DNA of 64,000 nucleotides from assembly GCF_900199545.1 (NCBI RefSeq), contig NZ_LT962670.1:417009-481008 (forward strand). The letters run 5' to 3'. Under the pieces are notes generated by a model. That model was not told the DNA's origin, ran no database searches, and was given only the letters and a program-made list of their open reading frames with translations. Within the stretch, counting starts at the first letter, position 1; the number at the start of each line of letters is the position of its first letter. The DNA is from Raoultibacter massiliensis (GTDB lineage: Bacteria; Actinomycetota; Coriobacteriia; Coriobacteriales; Eggerthellaceae). The position numbers and the translations under genes are program-made. Positions 63,909 through 64,000 of the stretch are shown piece after piece.

Positions 63909-64000
63909 AAGCTTCTCGCGTATCAGATAGTGGGGATCGTCATTGATGATTATAGCCGATTGCCATCATGTGTTGTCGAGCTATCGAAGCCTGGGCACAT
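63909..64000. other. Right-edge upstream region
   Basis: 92 bases upstream of the last LuxR gene. It presumably carries that gene's promoter; nothing else is visible. Confidence 0.4.

Overview
The window looks like chromosomal DNA from a strict anaerobe of the Eggerthellaceae (Coriobacteriia, Actinomycetota), in the Eggerthella / Gordonibacter / Raoultibacter range. The evidence is high GC, four LuxR-type regulators fused to about 12 membrane segments, several Tat-exported flavoprotein or molybdenum reductases, and many respiratory iron-sulfur proteins. The species cannot be fixed from this sequence alone. No rRNA, tRNA, CRISPR array, IS element or prophage was seen.

Region 1-14.5 kb holds two overlapping membrane LuxR genes (the first cut by the window edge), divergent from a Tat/lipoprotein FAD reductase. 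Next come an acetamidase/formamidase, an APC permease and a PLP aminotransferase. A third LuxR gene and a threonine aldolase lie on the minus strand. They are followed by an aberrant IscU/NifU-like scaffold, an acidic unknown protein and an ADP-ribosylglycohydrolase.

Region 14.5-22.3 kb is a respiratory block. A tungsten-type aldehyde:ferredoxin oxidoreductase (AOR) faces away from a Tat-signal four-cluster ferredoxin. After it come a TorD chaperone and a complete polysulfide/thiosulfate-reductase-like complex: catalytic Mo subunit, 4x[4Fe-4S] subunit and NrfD anchor. Region 22.3-33.2 kb holds a frameshifted endonuclease-like gene, a GGQ release-factor-like protein, an alkyl sulfatase, ferritin, a tandem MarR regulator, a second Tat flavoprotein and a MacB-like ABC exporter.

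Region 33.2-53.3 kb is mostly housekeeping: tyrosine phosphatase, ZIP transporter, Fe-alcohol dehydrogenase, DivIVA-like protein, RlmD-type methyltransferase, a PAS/GGDEF/EAL protein, cysK, tilS, maf, hpt, ftsH, a folP-folK fusion, birA, MATE and bioY. It also carries a perfect parS site at 37791-37806, which suggests an origin-proximal position, a 27-bp inverted-repeat element next to it, and a candidate structured RNA with a terminator switch at about 33489-33672.

Region 53.4-64 kb returns to anaerobic respiration. It has an EFR1-type flavodoxin/ferredoxin, a rhodanese lipoprotein and a cytoplasmic molybdopterin enzyme of the catechol-dehydroxylase/transhydroxylase kind. These are followed by its small ferredoxin, a membrane-anchored rubrerythrin-like protein, two divergent DASS (SLC13) carboxylate transporters with matching operator-like dyads between them, and a fourth membrane LuxR regulator. 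The plausible theme is uptake of organic acids, amides or phenolics, their reduction at Mo or flavin sites, and control of each module by its own membrane-embedded LuxR sensor.
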